Source: JACPFJ01 sp036504875 (GTDB lineage Bacteria > Desulfobacterota > Desulfuromonadia > Geobacterales > Pseudopelobacteraceae). Taken from it: 40,753 nucleotides of DNA. Within the stretch, counting starts at the first letter, position 1; the number at the start of each line of letters is the position of its first letter. Location of the stretch: NCBI GenBank assembly GCA_036504875.1, contig DASXUK010000036.1:1-40753 (forward strand). Reading direction: 5' to 3'. Shown here one piece after another: positions 1 to 9,426 of the stretch. The translations under genes and the position numbers were made by a program. Under the pieces are notes generated by a model, which saw only the letters and a program-made list of their open reading frames with translations, did no database searches and had not been told where the DNA came from.

Positions 1-178
1 CAATTCTACAGATTTTGAGCGTATCGGTTTTTGAAAGAACGGAACTAAACCAACTGCTTACATTTTACGATTACAAAAGCAACATGATCTTAAAACCTAA
101 ACAGCTGAAGTTGTTCTGAAATTATTCCGGACACTAATGATATAGCAACAAAAAAGGTATTCAGGAGGTGGATGGGTC

Positions 179-718
179 ATGAAAGCTGGTTCGCATCTCA
201 AATCGGTTAGTAATGTCGATCAAAGAGGCACGCAACCGGTGACAGAGAGGTCGTCTGAAACCCGAAGAGGTAGCTGGTATGGCGCCACGAATGTACCCAG
301 TTTTGTTGATAATATGGAACGGATGATGAACGAGTTTTTCCGCCGACCGTTCGGGTATGGTGTGGAACCGTTTCGTAATATGTTAAGCGAGTACCGTGGA
401 CCGGCTATAGATATCTATGAGGAAGAAGGGACCATCGTTGTTAAGGCTGACCTGCCTGGACTCAGCCGTGATGATATTGAGGTTAAATTGTATGATAACA
501 ACCTTGAAATCAGCGGTGAGAAAGTGACCGAACAGAAGACCGACAAAAGTGGTTATTTGCGATTGGAACGCTTCTCCGGCAGATTCAACAGAATTATTCC
601 ATTGCCGGAAGGACTGGACAGTGAACACGTTGATGCATCTTTTAATGATGGTGTTCTAGAAATTAGAATCCCGAGGGTGGGAGGTAAACCGACGGTGCAG
701 CATATTGAGATCAAATAG
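179..718 (+). CDS. Small heat shock protein, Hsp20/alpha-crystallin family
   Basis: A 179-residue ATP-independent holdase chaperone of the cytoplasm. The first 70 or so residues are variable and polar. The alpha-crystallin domain follows (about 73-165), with the typical segments VVKADLPGLSRDDIEV, LEISGEK and FNDGVLEIRIPR. The C-terminal tail carries the I-x-I type anchor (EIRIPR) used for oligomerisation. An AGGAGG Shine-Dalgarno at 163-168 supports the ATG at 179. It is a single gene, closed by a strong terminator at 745-773, and has no evident functional link to the nif genes that follow on the other strand. Family assignment is secure; the client proteins are unknown. Confidence 0.95.
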   Translation: MKAGSHLKSVSNVDQRGTQPVTERSSETRRGSWYGATNVPSFVDNMERMMNEFFRRPFGYGVEPFRNMLSEYRGPAIDIYEEEGTIVVKADLPGLSRDDIEVKLYDNNLEISGEKVTEQKTDKSGYLRLERFSGRFNRIIPLPEGLDSEHVDASFNDGVLEIRIPRVGGKPTVQHIEIK

Positions 719-744
719 TATAACTAAATATTAAGCAGAGAGAT

Positions 745-773
745 GGGACGGCAGATGCTGTCCCGTTTTTTTT
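745..773 (+). terminator. Rho-independent terminator after hsp20
   Basis: An 8-bp stem (745-752 with 757-764, one G-U pair) and the loop AGAT are followed by a run of T at 766-773. It lies 27 bases after the hsp20 stop. The remaining gap to draT (774-893) holds no feature I can name. Confidence 0.9.
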
Positions 774-893
774 CTTACCTCCTTTGGTTGCCTCTGAGCA
801 CGCTGAGTGAATATTTTAAAAATATAAAAATACGCCAGATCATGCAGAGGCAAAAATAGTTTTAAAAGAGCTTATACCGCCGATATCCTTGAT

Positions 894-1688
894 TCATAAA
901 GAACACATTACCTGCCTTACCAGATAATCGCCACCAACAACCAGATACTCACCTTCCCCCTTCAATATGCCAGGCAGCAGGTCGTTATAAAAAAAAATCT
1001 TGCAGAGCGGAACCTGCACCTCCCACACAGTTGAACCGAATTCCCAGGCCCGCTCCTCTTCGGAAGTAAATGATACCAGGTTGTTGATTCGTACAATCTG
1101 TTCGCGCTTGCCAACCTGTTCCAGCACATCATGCTCACTGGGATCATAAGTTCCCCTGAAAAGAGGTATGGTAGCTGTGGAGGGATGTTGGCGAGGCAGC
1201 TCAAACTGGCAATACTCATACAACAGGTCAAGCTGGGATTGAATGGCGTTTGTGCGGGCGCTGCCTTTCATTACATCCACTGAAAAATCAAAATAAGCCT
1301 GGCTGTGGATGCCGGTGATGCGGCAGCGATGGAAGGTAGGCCTGATGCCCATGCGGCTTTCAACCCAGCGCTTCAGTACCGCCCCCTCCACCGAATTGGA
1401 ATCCATCATCCAGCCCCTTAAAAAGCGCAAATAACTATTTTTTATGCTTTTGCGTGCAGTAAGGGTGCTTTGGTCCTGCCAGTGATGCAGCTGAAACTTG
1501 ACCGACATAAAATCATTAAAAATCAGGGCCCGTTCATTCTGTGAGGAGATAGCGGCCAACTTTTCAAAAAGAAACCGATTGGCCTCCTTGACCCCCTGAA
1601 CCTCCAGCTGCTGCGGATTCTCATTGAAGAAACGCGAAGCGATCACCCATGGGGGCAAATTGCAGTAATTAAAGGAACCATTGTCCAC
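894..1688 (-). CDS. draT: NAD+-dinitrogenase-reductase ADP-ribosyltransferase DraT
   Basis: DraT inactivates nitrogenase by moving ADP-ribose from NAD+ to one arginine of NifH when fixed nitrogen appears or energy falls. The 264-residue length matches the family. Recognisable segments are the N-terminal YCNLPPWVIASRFF, the central FRGTYDPSEHD, SFTSEEERAWEFG, and the C-terminal GEGEYLVVGGDY (about 244-255), which holds the Glu-rich catalytic site of ADP-ribosyltransferases. The start is a GTG at 1688, preceded by GAGGTG seven bases upstream; no in-frame ATG fits better. It is the last gene of the nifX-fdx-nifX2-draT operon. Its usual partner draG lies about 32 kb away at 34042-34980 instead of next to it. 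The NifH target arginine is present (Arg99). Confidence 0.93.
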   Translation of the reverse strand: MDNGSFNYCNLPPWVIASRFFNENPQQLEVQGVKEANRFLFEKLAAISSQNERALIFNDFMSVKFQLHHWQDQSTLTARKSIKNSYLRFLRGWMMDSNSVEGAVLKRWVESRMGIRPTFHRCRITGIHSQAYFDFSVDVMKGSARTNAIQSQLDLLYEYCQFELPRQHPSTATIPLFRGTYDPSEHDVLEQVGKREQIVRINNLVSFTSEEERAWEFGSTVWEVQVPLCKIFFYNDLLPGILKGEGEYLVVGGDYLVRQVMCSL

Positions 1689-1726
1689 TCGGCATCACCT
1701 CGTTGTGAAGATAAGGTAACCTCTGT

Positions 1727-2056
1727 TCATAGTATCTTCGCCAGTTCCAACAGTGTGGCCTTGATCGGTCCGCTGACCACAAAGGTCTCAATGCCCAGCT
1801 TGCTCATCTCCCCCTGGGGATGCTCCCCCATCTGGCAGCTGACTACCGCTCGACAGCCGGATAAGGCTTCGGTTATCTCCTGCAGCAGATGCCCGCGCAG
1901 CGGGTGCTCAGGATCATAACTGCAGTAACGCTGAACCTTCTTTTCATCGACCAGTTTGGCATCGCCATCGGTAATGTCATAAATCAGGAACCTTTCGGCA
2001 TGCCCGAAATGCTGGTTGATTTCTTTGCCATCCTTTGATGCGACCGCAATCAGCAT
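1727..2056 (-). CDS. NifX/NifB-C-terminal family protein (FeMo-cofactor binding domain)
   Basis: A 109-residue single-domain protein of the dinitrogenase iron-molybdenum cofactor family (NifX, NafY, NifB C-terminus), whose members carry or store FeMo-co or its precursor. The signature MLIAVASKDGKEINQHFGHAERF, with the invariant QHFGHA motif, is at residues 1-23. A second conserved stretch, VVSCQMGEHPQGEMSKLGI, is near 71-89. A GGAGG Shine-Dalgarno precedes the ATG. It lies 150 bp after the ferredoxin gene and 38 bp before draT, in the nifX operon. As the NifB here lacks this domain, the protein may serve that role in trans (inference). Confidence 0.85.
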   Translation of the reverse strand: MLIAVASKDGKEINQHFGHAERFLIYDITDGDAKLVDEKKVQRYCSYDPEHPLRGHLLQEITEALSGCRAVVSCQMGEHPQGEMSKLGIETFVVSGPIKATLLELAKIL

Positions 2057-2069
2057 AGTTTACCTCCGG

Positions 2070-2192
2070 GAGGAACGAAAATTTCCGGAACCTGGCTTCG
2101 TTTTGCTTCCTCTCTCGTTGTGCGGCGTAGCTGCTACGCCTCCGCCGGATCGTTGCAAAGCCTTGCCAGAACCCGAATTTTCGCTCCTTTTG
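2070..2192. repeat. Intergenic palindromic repeat (GCGGCGTAGC-TGCTACGCC core)
   Basis: The gap between the ferredoxin gene and the NifX-family gene holds an imperfect long inverted repeat. Its outer arms are around 2071-2085 (CGAAAATT) and 2176-2190 (AATTTTCG), and its core at 2117-2150 reads GTTGTGCGGCGTAGC / TGCTACGCCTCCGCCG. The same core, with two extra bases, occurs in opposite orientation in the nifD-nifK gap at 23615-23647. Two copies in unrelated gaps mark it as a dispersed REP-like element. Confidence 0.75.
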
Positions 2193-2206
2193 ATCCAGTT
2201 ATACCG

Positions 2207-2470
2207 TCAAAATACCACCGGCTCAAATTTGAAACATTTCTTAGAGCAGGTTCTGCCGCAGGCCTGGCAGCCGATGCAGTTGCCGGGGTTGTTCACCCTC
2301 ATGAACATCTTGGCGGAATCGTCCTCATCCACCTCTTCAAATGCCAGTACATCATGTGCACAGACCTTATAGCACCGGCCACAGCCGATGCAGGTCTGCT
2401 CGTCAATGGAAACGATGAATTCAGGGGTATACTCGCTCTTGTTTCTTCTCAGTCCGGTGATATAGGCCAT
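2207..2470 (-). CDS. fdxB: Nif-associated 2[4Fe-4S] ferredoxin (ferredoxin III type)
   Basis: An 87-residue low-potential ferredoxin expected to pass electrons to nitrogenase or to cofactor assembly. The N-terminus MAYITGLRRNKSEYTPEF is typical of nif-specific ferredoxin III. Cluster cysteines are C27-x2-C30-x2-C33-x3-C37 and C65-x2-C68-x2-C71-x3-C75, with a further Cys at 79. The frame is open 14 codons further upstream, but the ATG at 2470 is chosen because AGGAGAG lies six bases before it and the family begins here. It sits 54 bp after nifX and is the second gene of the operon driven from 3047-3062. Confidence 0.92.
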   Translation of the reverse strand: MAYITGLRRNKSEYTPEFIVSIDEQTCIGCGRCYKVCAHDVLAFEEVDEDDSAKMFMRVNNPGNCIGCQACGRTCSKKCFKFEPVVF

Positions 2471-2524
2471 TTTCTCTCTCCTAACATGTTTGGGTTTTGA
2501 TTGCTTCTGCATCCAATAAGTTGT

Positions 2525-2911
2525 TCAGTCTTCCAGGAATGACGTGGCCGGCCCCTGATTCATTGCCTTGCGCAACCAGGGGGGCGGATTGCCGCGCAGG
2601 ACCTCCTGAATCCGCTCCACAGTCTCCTTGAGGTTTACTTCGGTATTGGTTTTCATGGGATGGATCTTCAGGGCCACCAGCTTGGCTGCGGCCGGGCCGC
2701 CGATCTGCATGGTGTAGACGATGGCACAGTCGGAAAGCAGTTTTGCACGGGCGGCAATTCGGTCCTCCTCGTCACTGCCATGTTCGCCGACGCTAACGGT
2801 CTCAAGAAAATGAGCCTCTTGAGGACCGACCTCCCAAACCTGAAAACTGTCACACTGACCAAAATGCTGATCGATCATTTCTCCGACACTGCTTGTGAAG
2901 GCGACTTTCAT
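2525..2911 (-). CDS. nifX: Nitrogenase cofactor carrier NifX
   Basis: NifX (128 residues) binds NifB-co and the VK-cluster precursor and shuttles them between NifB and NifEN. The sequence starts MKVAFTSSVGEMIDQHFGQCDSF with the QHFG motif (about residues 15-18). The NifX-specific segment MQIGGPAAAKLVALKIHPMK is near 68-87. A GGGGGT/AGG Shine-Dalgarno precedes the ATG. It is the first gene of the operon nifX-fdxB-nifX2-draT. The operon has a sigma-54 promoter at 3047-3062 and a leader terminator at 2950-2988, so its expression probably needs both activation and antitermination. Confidence 0.92.
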   Translation of the reverse strand: MKVAFTSSVGEMIDQHFGQCDSFQVWEVGPQEAHFLETVSVGEHGSDEEDRIAARAKLLSDCAIVYTMQIGGPAAAKLVALKIHPMKTNTEVNLKETVERIQEVLRGNPPPWLRKAMNQGPATSFLED

Positions 2912-2949
2912 ACCTACCCCCTGTTCTGGCTGATAACTGCTTCGGCAAC

Positions 2950-2988
2950 AAAAAAACGGCGCTCCTCCCCGATCGGGAATGGCGCCGT
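2950..2988 (-). terminator. Leader terminator of the nifX operon
   Basis: On the minus strand the stem ACGGCGC/GCGCCGT (arms 2982-2988 and 2956-2962) has an inner CCCGATCGGG part and is followed by seven T (2956 down to 2950). It lies between the sigma-54 promoter and nifX, so it can stop transcription before the operon unless it is overridden. Confidence 0.85.
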
Positions 2989-2992
2989 TGCC
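2981..2992 (-). promoter_or_regulatory. Putative ANTAR-binding hexaloop hairpin, nifX leader
   Basis: On the minus strand the sequence is GGC-AACGGC-GCC: a 3-bp stem (4 bp with flanking T-A) and a six-base loop with A at position 1 and G at position 4, the rule known for ANTAR RNA targets. It overlaps the 5' arm of the leader terminator, so the two folds exclude each other. The same element occurs in four other nif leaders. The second hairpin of the classical two-hairpin ANTAR motif is not obvious. Confidence 0.65.
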
Positions 2993-3046
2993 AATACTTT
3001 ATAATTCTTAGATGCTGCTGCCGCTGATTTACCTGTCATACGGAAT

Positions 3047-3062
3047 AGCACAGGGCGTGCCA
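3047..3062 (-). promoter_or_regulatory. Sigma-54 promoter of the nifX operon
   Basis: On the minus strand TGGCACGCCCTGTGCT has GG and GC at the -24/-12 spacing of sigma-54 promoters. The predicted start is near 3036, leaving a leader of about 125 bases before nifX. Confidence 0.85.
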
Positions 3063-3136
3063 ACAGCTATCATCCTGGAATTATTGAGACTGCACTGTAA
3101 CGGGCAACCTCAAGTTCGTCAGTGAACAAGAAAACA

Positions 3137-3153
3137 TGCTTAATTTTTAATCA
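3137..3153. promoter_or_regulatory. 17-bp palindromic upstream activator site, nifX
   Basis: TGCTTAATTTTTAATCA (plus strand) matches the shared consensus TGCYTAAWWWTTARNCA found upstream of the other nif promoters. Its centre is 84.5 bp upstream of the -24 GG, the same distance as at nifEN. It is probably the binding site of the nif sigma-54 activator. Confidence 0.65.
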
Positions 3154-3203
3154 GCAGTACGACTATATTGCCTGTTGAACATCCAGGGAGAAGAGCCAAA
3201 ACA

Positions 3204-3902
3204 TCAGCGCAGACGATAACCCACCCCTGGTTCGGTAATAAGGTGGGCCGGGCGGGAAGGGTTGTTTTCCAGCTTGCGCCGCAGATTGCTGATGTTGACT
3301 CGCAGCACGTGGGGCTGCTCCAGATAGCCAATGCCCCAGACCTGCTTGAGGATCTGGTTGTGCGTCAGAACCTTGCCGGCGTGTGTCACCAGGAGGCGCA
3401 GGATATCGTATTCGGTCGGAGTAAGCGATATATCAACCCCATTGACCGTCACTCGCCGATTGCTCAAATCCACCTGCAGCTGGTTGCTGACAAACAACGG
3501 TTCGGGTATCTCCTGCAACGAGCGACGCAGCGCTGCCCGGATGCGGGCCAGCAGTTCACCGACCCCGAACGGCTTGGTGAGATAGTCATCGGCCCCGACA
3601 TCCAGGGCAGCGACCTTATCATCCTCCCGCTCGCGCACCGACAGCACGATGATCGGCACCTGCGACCATTCACGGATCCGCCTGATCACTTCAATGCCAT
3701 CGATGTCCGGCAACCCCAGATCGAGCAGGATTACATCCGGCTTGAATCCAACTGCGGCCGCCAGTCCTGCATGGCCGTTTTCCGCTTCGTGCAGGACAAA
3801 ATCGGTGTCGGATAGGACCGTGTGCAGAAAACGACGGATGGCCAGCTCATCGTCGACAACCAGGATGCGGGGCAGATTCAGGAAATTTTTTTCAATAGTC
3901 AT
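3204..3902 (-). CDS. kdpE: Potassium-responsive response regulator KdpE
   Basis: An OmpR/PhoB-family response regulator (232 residues) that turns on kdp transcription when phosphorylated by KdpD. The receiver domain (about 11-125) has the acidic pair DD (17-18), phospho-acceptor Asp61 in LLDLGLPDIDG, and the conserved Lys in YLTKPFG. The winged-helix DNA-binding domain (about 135-232) ends in TEPGVGYRLR. The ATG at 3902 begins one base after the kdpD stop, with GGAGAAG just upstream, so translation is coupled. It is the last gene of the kdp operon. The 42-bp box upstream of the operon (11498-11539) and of the permease gene is its most likely target (inference). Confidence 0.95.
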   Translation of the reverse strand: MTIEKNFLNLPRILVVDDELAIRRFLHTVLSDTDFVLHEAENGHAGLAAAVGFKPDVILLDLGLPDIDGIEVIRRIREWSQVPIIVLSVREREDDKVAALDVGADDYLTKPFGVGELLARIRAALRRSLQEIPEPLFVSNQLQVDLSNRRVTVNGVDISLTPTEYDILRLLVTHAGKVLTHNQILKQVWGIGYLEQPHVLRVNISNLRRKLENNPSRPAHLITEPGVGYRLR

Positions 3903-3903
3903 G

Positions 3904-6585
3904 CTACTTCTCCTCGGGAGGGACCGGCAAACGCACCACGACCTTCAGCCCGCCAACCGGGCGATTCTCTGCAGCGATCTTGCCATCGTGGGCTTCGACA
4001 ATCCCTTTGCAGATCGATAATCCCAGACCGGTGCCGCCGGCCCCTTCAGGAATCGGGATGCGGTAAAATTTGTCGAAGATCCGCGCCAGATCGTGGCCTG
4101 CTACACCAGGTCCTCGGTCGGCCACCTCTATCACCAGCCAGGTTGTTTCTATCGATGCCGATATTTCGATCGGTTGGTTGGGCGGTGAATATTTCAGGCT
4201 GTTATCCAGCAGATTGACCAACACATGGGTCATCAACACCAGATCCATAGGAACCAGCGGCAGTTCATCGGGAAGCCTGACCCTAATCTCGCGATTACCG
4301 ATGCGCTGTTCGATGGCTGCCAGGGCACAGCCGACCAGATCCTGTACATCGCACGACTCACGGTTCAACCTGACCGCCCCGGCTTCGATGCGGGTCATAT
4401 CCAGCAGATTACCGACAAAACGATTGAGGCGTTCGGCCTCGCTGCAGGCGGTCTCCAGCAATTCTTGCCGTGCCCGGTCGCTAAGGTGTGCGCCCTCTTC
4501 CTTCAGACTGGAGAGGACGCCGGTCACGGTGGAGAGCGGGGTGCGCAGGTCGTGGGAAATCGAGTTCAACAACGCTCGTTCCAGATTTTCCCGGGCCTGA
4601 AGAATCTGGGCCTGTTCGGCCTGCCGGGAGAATTGTACACGCTCGATGGCCATGGCGGCCTGAGTGGCGAAGGCATCCAAAAGGCGGCGGCTCTCGGTGA
4701 AGCGATAATCCAGCTCATTGGCCATGCGCACCCCCAACACCCCCAGAACGGTTCCAGGGGTCTGGAGCGGAATATAGATCAAATCGGCCGAGATGAGCGT
4801 ATCGGTCCCCCGCCCGGCCGGTTGCCGGTTGCGGAAGGCCCAGTCGGCCACGGCCTGCTCCTTTATATCGAGCACCAAACCCTCGCTCAAAGCCACATTA
4901 TCGAGCCGTTCACCTTCGGAGAGAAAGATGACAACCAGGGCATTCAGCGCTTCTTCCACGTTTTTAATGACTGCCTGCAGGATAGCATTGATATCCCCTG
5001 CCGCGGCTAGATCGCGGCTCAGATAATACAGGCTGGAGGTCTGAACCTCCCGCACCCGGATCACCTCGGCCCGTTCCCGGACCCTGGTTACCAGGGTACT
5101 GATGACGACGCCGACGACGAACAGGGCAATGAAGGTAATCAGGTACTGGGTGTCGGCCACGGCGAAGGTCAACTGGGGTGGAACGAAAAAAAAGTCAAAG
5201 GCCAGAACGCCGAGCAGCGCGGAGAGGATGGCCGGTTTTCGCCCCAGACGCACCGCTGCCAGAACCACCGCCAGGAGATAGATCATAACCATGTTGGTCG
5301 GCTCCAGGAAAGACCTGACCAAGGCGCAAACCGCCGATGCCGCAGCGACCAGCATGACACTGGCTAGGTAGCCGCGCATTTCAAGTGAACGATTTTTCAC
5401 GGCACTGGAATGACCGGGGGGAGAAGCTGTGCCGGACTCGAAACTGACCACTACCACGTCGATGACCCCGCTTCTGCGGATGACTTGGTCCACGATCGGC
5501 TGTTGCAGCATTTCCTTCCAGCGCGGCCGGCTCGGCTTGCCGACCACGATCTTGGTAACGTTGTGTCGGACCGCAAACTCAATGACCGCATCCGCCACCG
5601 TAGCGGCCGTGACGTTTGCCACATGCGCCCCCAGGCTCTCGGCCAGCCGTAGATCCTTCCAGACCCGCTCCCGGTTTTCCCGTACCTGGCGGCCCAGAGA
5701 GGGTGTTTCAACGTAAACTGTGTGCCACTGGGCCTTCAGATCATCGGCCAGACGACGAGCGGCGCGGATGAGGATTTCACTGTAGGGGCTGCCGCTGACG
5801 CATACCATCAGACGTTCCGCAGCCGGCCAGGGTCCCGAGATCGACTGGGTCTCCATATAGGCCCGCATCTGGTCGTCCACCCGTGCGGCCGTGCGGCGTA
5901 GCGACAACTCCCGCAAGGCCATCAGGTTGCCCGGTCGGAAGAATTTTTCAATGGCCACGGCAGCCTGGTCGGGGATGTAGACCTTGCCTTCATGCAGACG
6001 CTGGAGCAGGTCTTCGGGGGGGATGTCGACCAGCCGGATCTCGAAGGCGACATCCAGCAGACGGTCCGGCACGGTCTCCCGCACCACCACGCCGGTGATC
6101 TGGGCCACCACATCGCTCAGGCTCTCGAAGTGCTGAATATTGACCGTGGTGTAGATGTCGATCCCGGCCGCCAGCAACTCTTCCACATCCTGCCAGCGTT
6201 TCTCGTGGCGGGAACCGGGGGCGTTGGTGTGAGCCAGCTCATCCACCAGGGCGATCTGCGGCTTGCGGGCCAGGATAGCATCGAGATTCAACTCCGGGAG
6301 CGAGACCCCCATGTAGTGGACTTCCTTACACGGCAGAGTCTCCAGCCCCTCCAGCAGTGCATCGGTCTCGGCACGGCCGTGAGACTCCACATACCCGGCC
6401 ACCACATCCCGACCTTCCCGCTTTCGCTCACGGGCCGCCTCCAGCATGGCATAGGTCTTCCCCACACCGGCGGCATAGCCGAGGAAGATCTTCAGCTTCC
6501 CCAGCCCGGCAGCCTCGGTCTCCTCGGCCTGGGCCAGTTTCAGCATCGCCTCGGGAGAAGGGCGTATGTCGTCGTTACCGATCAT
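3904..6585 (-). CDS. kdpD: Potassium sensor histidine kinase KdpD
   Basis: The inner-membrane kinase (893 residues, family-typical) senses potassium limitation and phosphorylates KdpE. The N-terminal KdpD domain carries a Walker A motif, GYAAGVGKT, at residues 36-44. A universal-stress-protein-like domain follows (about 250-380, with VVGKPSRPRWKEML). Four membrane segments lie near 405-500 and a GAF-like region near 525-655. The dimerisation domain contains SISHDLRTPLS with phospho-acceptor His about 678. The ATPase domain has NLLDNSLKYS (N box), DRGPGV and GGTGLGLSI. Its start overlaps the kdpC stop by 4 bp (ATGA). Confidence 0.96.
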   Translation of the reverse strand: MIGNDDIRPSPEAMLKLAQAEETEAAGLGKLKIFLGYAAGVGKTYAMLEAARERKREGRDVVAGYVESHGRAETDALLEGLETLPCKEVHYMGVSLPELNLDAILARKPQIALVDELAHTNAPGSRHEKRWQDVEELLAAGIDIYTTVNIQHFESLSDVVAQITGVVVRETVPDRLLDVAFEIRLVDIPPEDLLQRLHEGKVYIPDQAAVAIEKFFRPGNLMALRELSLRRTAARVDDQMRAYMETQSISGPWPAAERLMVCVSGSPYSEILIRAARRLADDLKAQWHTVYVETPSLGRQVRENRERVWKDLRLAESLGAHVANVTAATVADAVIEFAVRHNVTKIVVGKPSRPRWKEMLQQPIVDQVIRRSGVIDVVVVSFESGTASPPGHSSAVKNRSLEMRGYLASVMLVAAASAVCALVRSFLEPTNMVMIYLLAVVLAAVRLGRKPAILSALLGVLAFDFFFVPPQLTFAVADTQYLITFIALFVVGVVISTLVTRVRERAEVIRVREVQTSSLYYLSRDLAAAGDINAILQAVIKNVEEALNALVVIFLSEGERLDNVALSEGLVLDIKEQAVADWAFRNRQPAGRGTDTLISADLIYIPLQTPGTVLGVLGVRMANELDYRFTESRRLLDAFATQAAMAIERVQFSRQAEQAQILQARENLERALLNSISHDLRTPLSTVTGVLSSLKEEGAHLSDRARQELLETACSEAERLNRFVGNLLDMTRIEAGAVRLNRESCDVQDLVGCALAAIEQRIGNREIRVRLPDELPLVPMDLVLMTHVLVNLLDNSLKYSPPNQPIEISASIETTWLVIEVADRGPGVAGHDLARIFDKFYRIPIPEGAGGTGLGLSICKGIVEAHDGKIAAENRPVGGLKVVVRLPVPPEEK

Positions 6586-7151
6586 TGCCCGAGTTTATCC
6601 AATTCCAGGTTCAATACAAACACATTTATGCGCGGCGCACCCAGGAATCCCAATTGACGGTCCTCAGTGGTTTGGGCAACGAGCGTACGGATCAAATCGG
6701 CATCCAGGGCTCGGCTCTTGGCGATCCGCGGGATCTGGAGCAGAGCCGATTCTTGAGTGATGTGCGGGTCAAGCCCGCTGGCCGAGGCCAGCACCATGTC
6801 GGCCGGAATATTGCCGGTCACTCCTGCGTCACGGAGCGCCTTTACCCTGTCGGCCACCTTATTGATGAAATCGGGATTGGTCGGACCGGAATTGGAGCCG
6901 CCCGAGCCCATTGGGTTGTAGCCAAAATTGGTGGTTGCCGAAGGGCGCGGCCAGAAATATTTGGGGTCGGAGAAGGGCTGGCCGATCAAGGTGGAACCAA
7001 TCTCTTTGCCGCTTTTGTCCATGATGAAGCTGCCGTTGGCCTGCTTGGGGAAGACAGCTTGGGCGATTCCGGTGACCAGGGCCGGGTAGATGCCGCCGCA
7101 GATGATGGTGAGGGCGATGAACAACAGTATGGCCGGTTTTATGTCCTTCAT
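6582..7151 (-). CDS. kdpC: Potassium-transporting ATPase subunit KdpC
   Basis: KdpC (189 residues) is the single-span subunit that stabilises the KdpFABC complex and assists ATP binding by KdpB. One N-terminal membrane segment (about 6-30, AILLFIALTIICGGIYPALVTGIAQ) precedes an extracytoplasmic domain. That domain has the family segments GSTLIGQPFSDPKYFWPRPSAT, GSGGSNSGPTNP and ASGLDPHITQESALLQIPRIAKSR. It overlaps kdpD by 4 bp. The gap to kdpB upstream holds a GC-rich palindromic repeat (7206-7269). Confidence 0.96.
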   Translation of the reverse strand: MKDIKPAILLFIALTIICGGIYPALVTGIAQAVFPKQANGSFIMDKSGKEIGSTLIGQPFSDPKYFWPRPSATTNFGYNPMGSGGSNSGPTNPDFINKVADRVKALRDAGVTGNIPADMVLASASGLDPHITQESALLQIPRIAKSRALDADLIRTLVAQTTEDRQLGFLGAPRINVFVLNLELDKLGQ

Positions 7152-7205
7152 GGTTGAATCTCCTTGTTTAATACAATTTCTCCAAAAGGCATTTTCTCTC
7201 TCTTC

Positions 7206-7269
7206 AACCCTCCCCCCGCTGGAGGGAGTTTGACTCCTCCCCCCAGCGGGGGGAGGTTGGGAGGGGGGC
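7206..7269. repeat. CCTCCCCCCGCTGG inverted repeat between kdpB and kdpC
   Basis: Arms CCTCCCCCCGCTGG (near 7207-7220) and CCAGCGGGGGGAGG (near 7240-7253) surround a short spacer, followed by TTGGGAGGGGGG. It belongs to the same C-rich/G-rich palindrome class as the element inside nifEN (15003-15119). It may form a hairpin between the two cistrons. Confidence 0.7.
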
Positions 7270-7273
7270 GCTT

Positions 7274-9343
<2,070 letters not shown>

Positions 9344-9352
9344 GGTTAATTC

Positions 9353-9426
9353 TCCTATAGGGGCGCCGCTTGCTGCGCCCTGATGATCTGACATTGAAAG
9401 GCGGGCGCGGCAAGCGGCGCCCCTAC
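9353..9426. repeat. GGGGCGCCGCTTGC inverted repeat between kdpA and kdpB
   Basis: A long inverted repeat lies in the kdpA-kdpB gap. The left arm TAGGGGCGCCGCTTGC starts near 9358 and the right arm GCAAGCGGCGCCCCTA ends near 9425, separated by about 35 bases. It can form a strong hairpin in the transcript; the shape suggests a dispersed REP-type element. Confidence 0.75.

Noticed and set aside
1..178. A defined promoter for hsp20
   Set aside because: TTGTTC and TAATGA/TGATAT can be aligned near 111-143, but the spacing and match are too poor to claim a site, and no CIRCE or clear heat-shock promoter was found.
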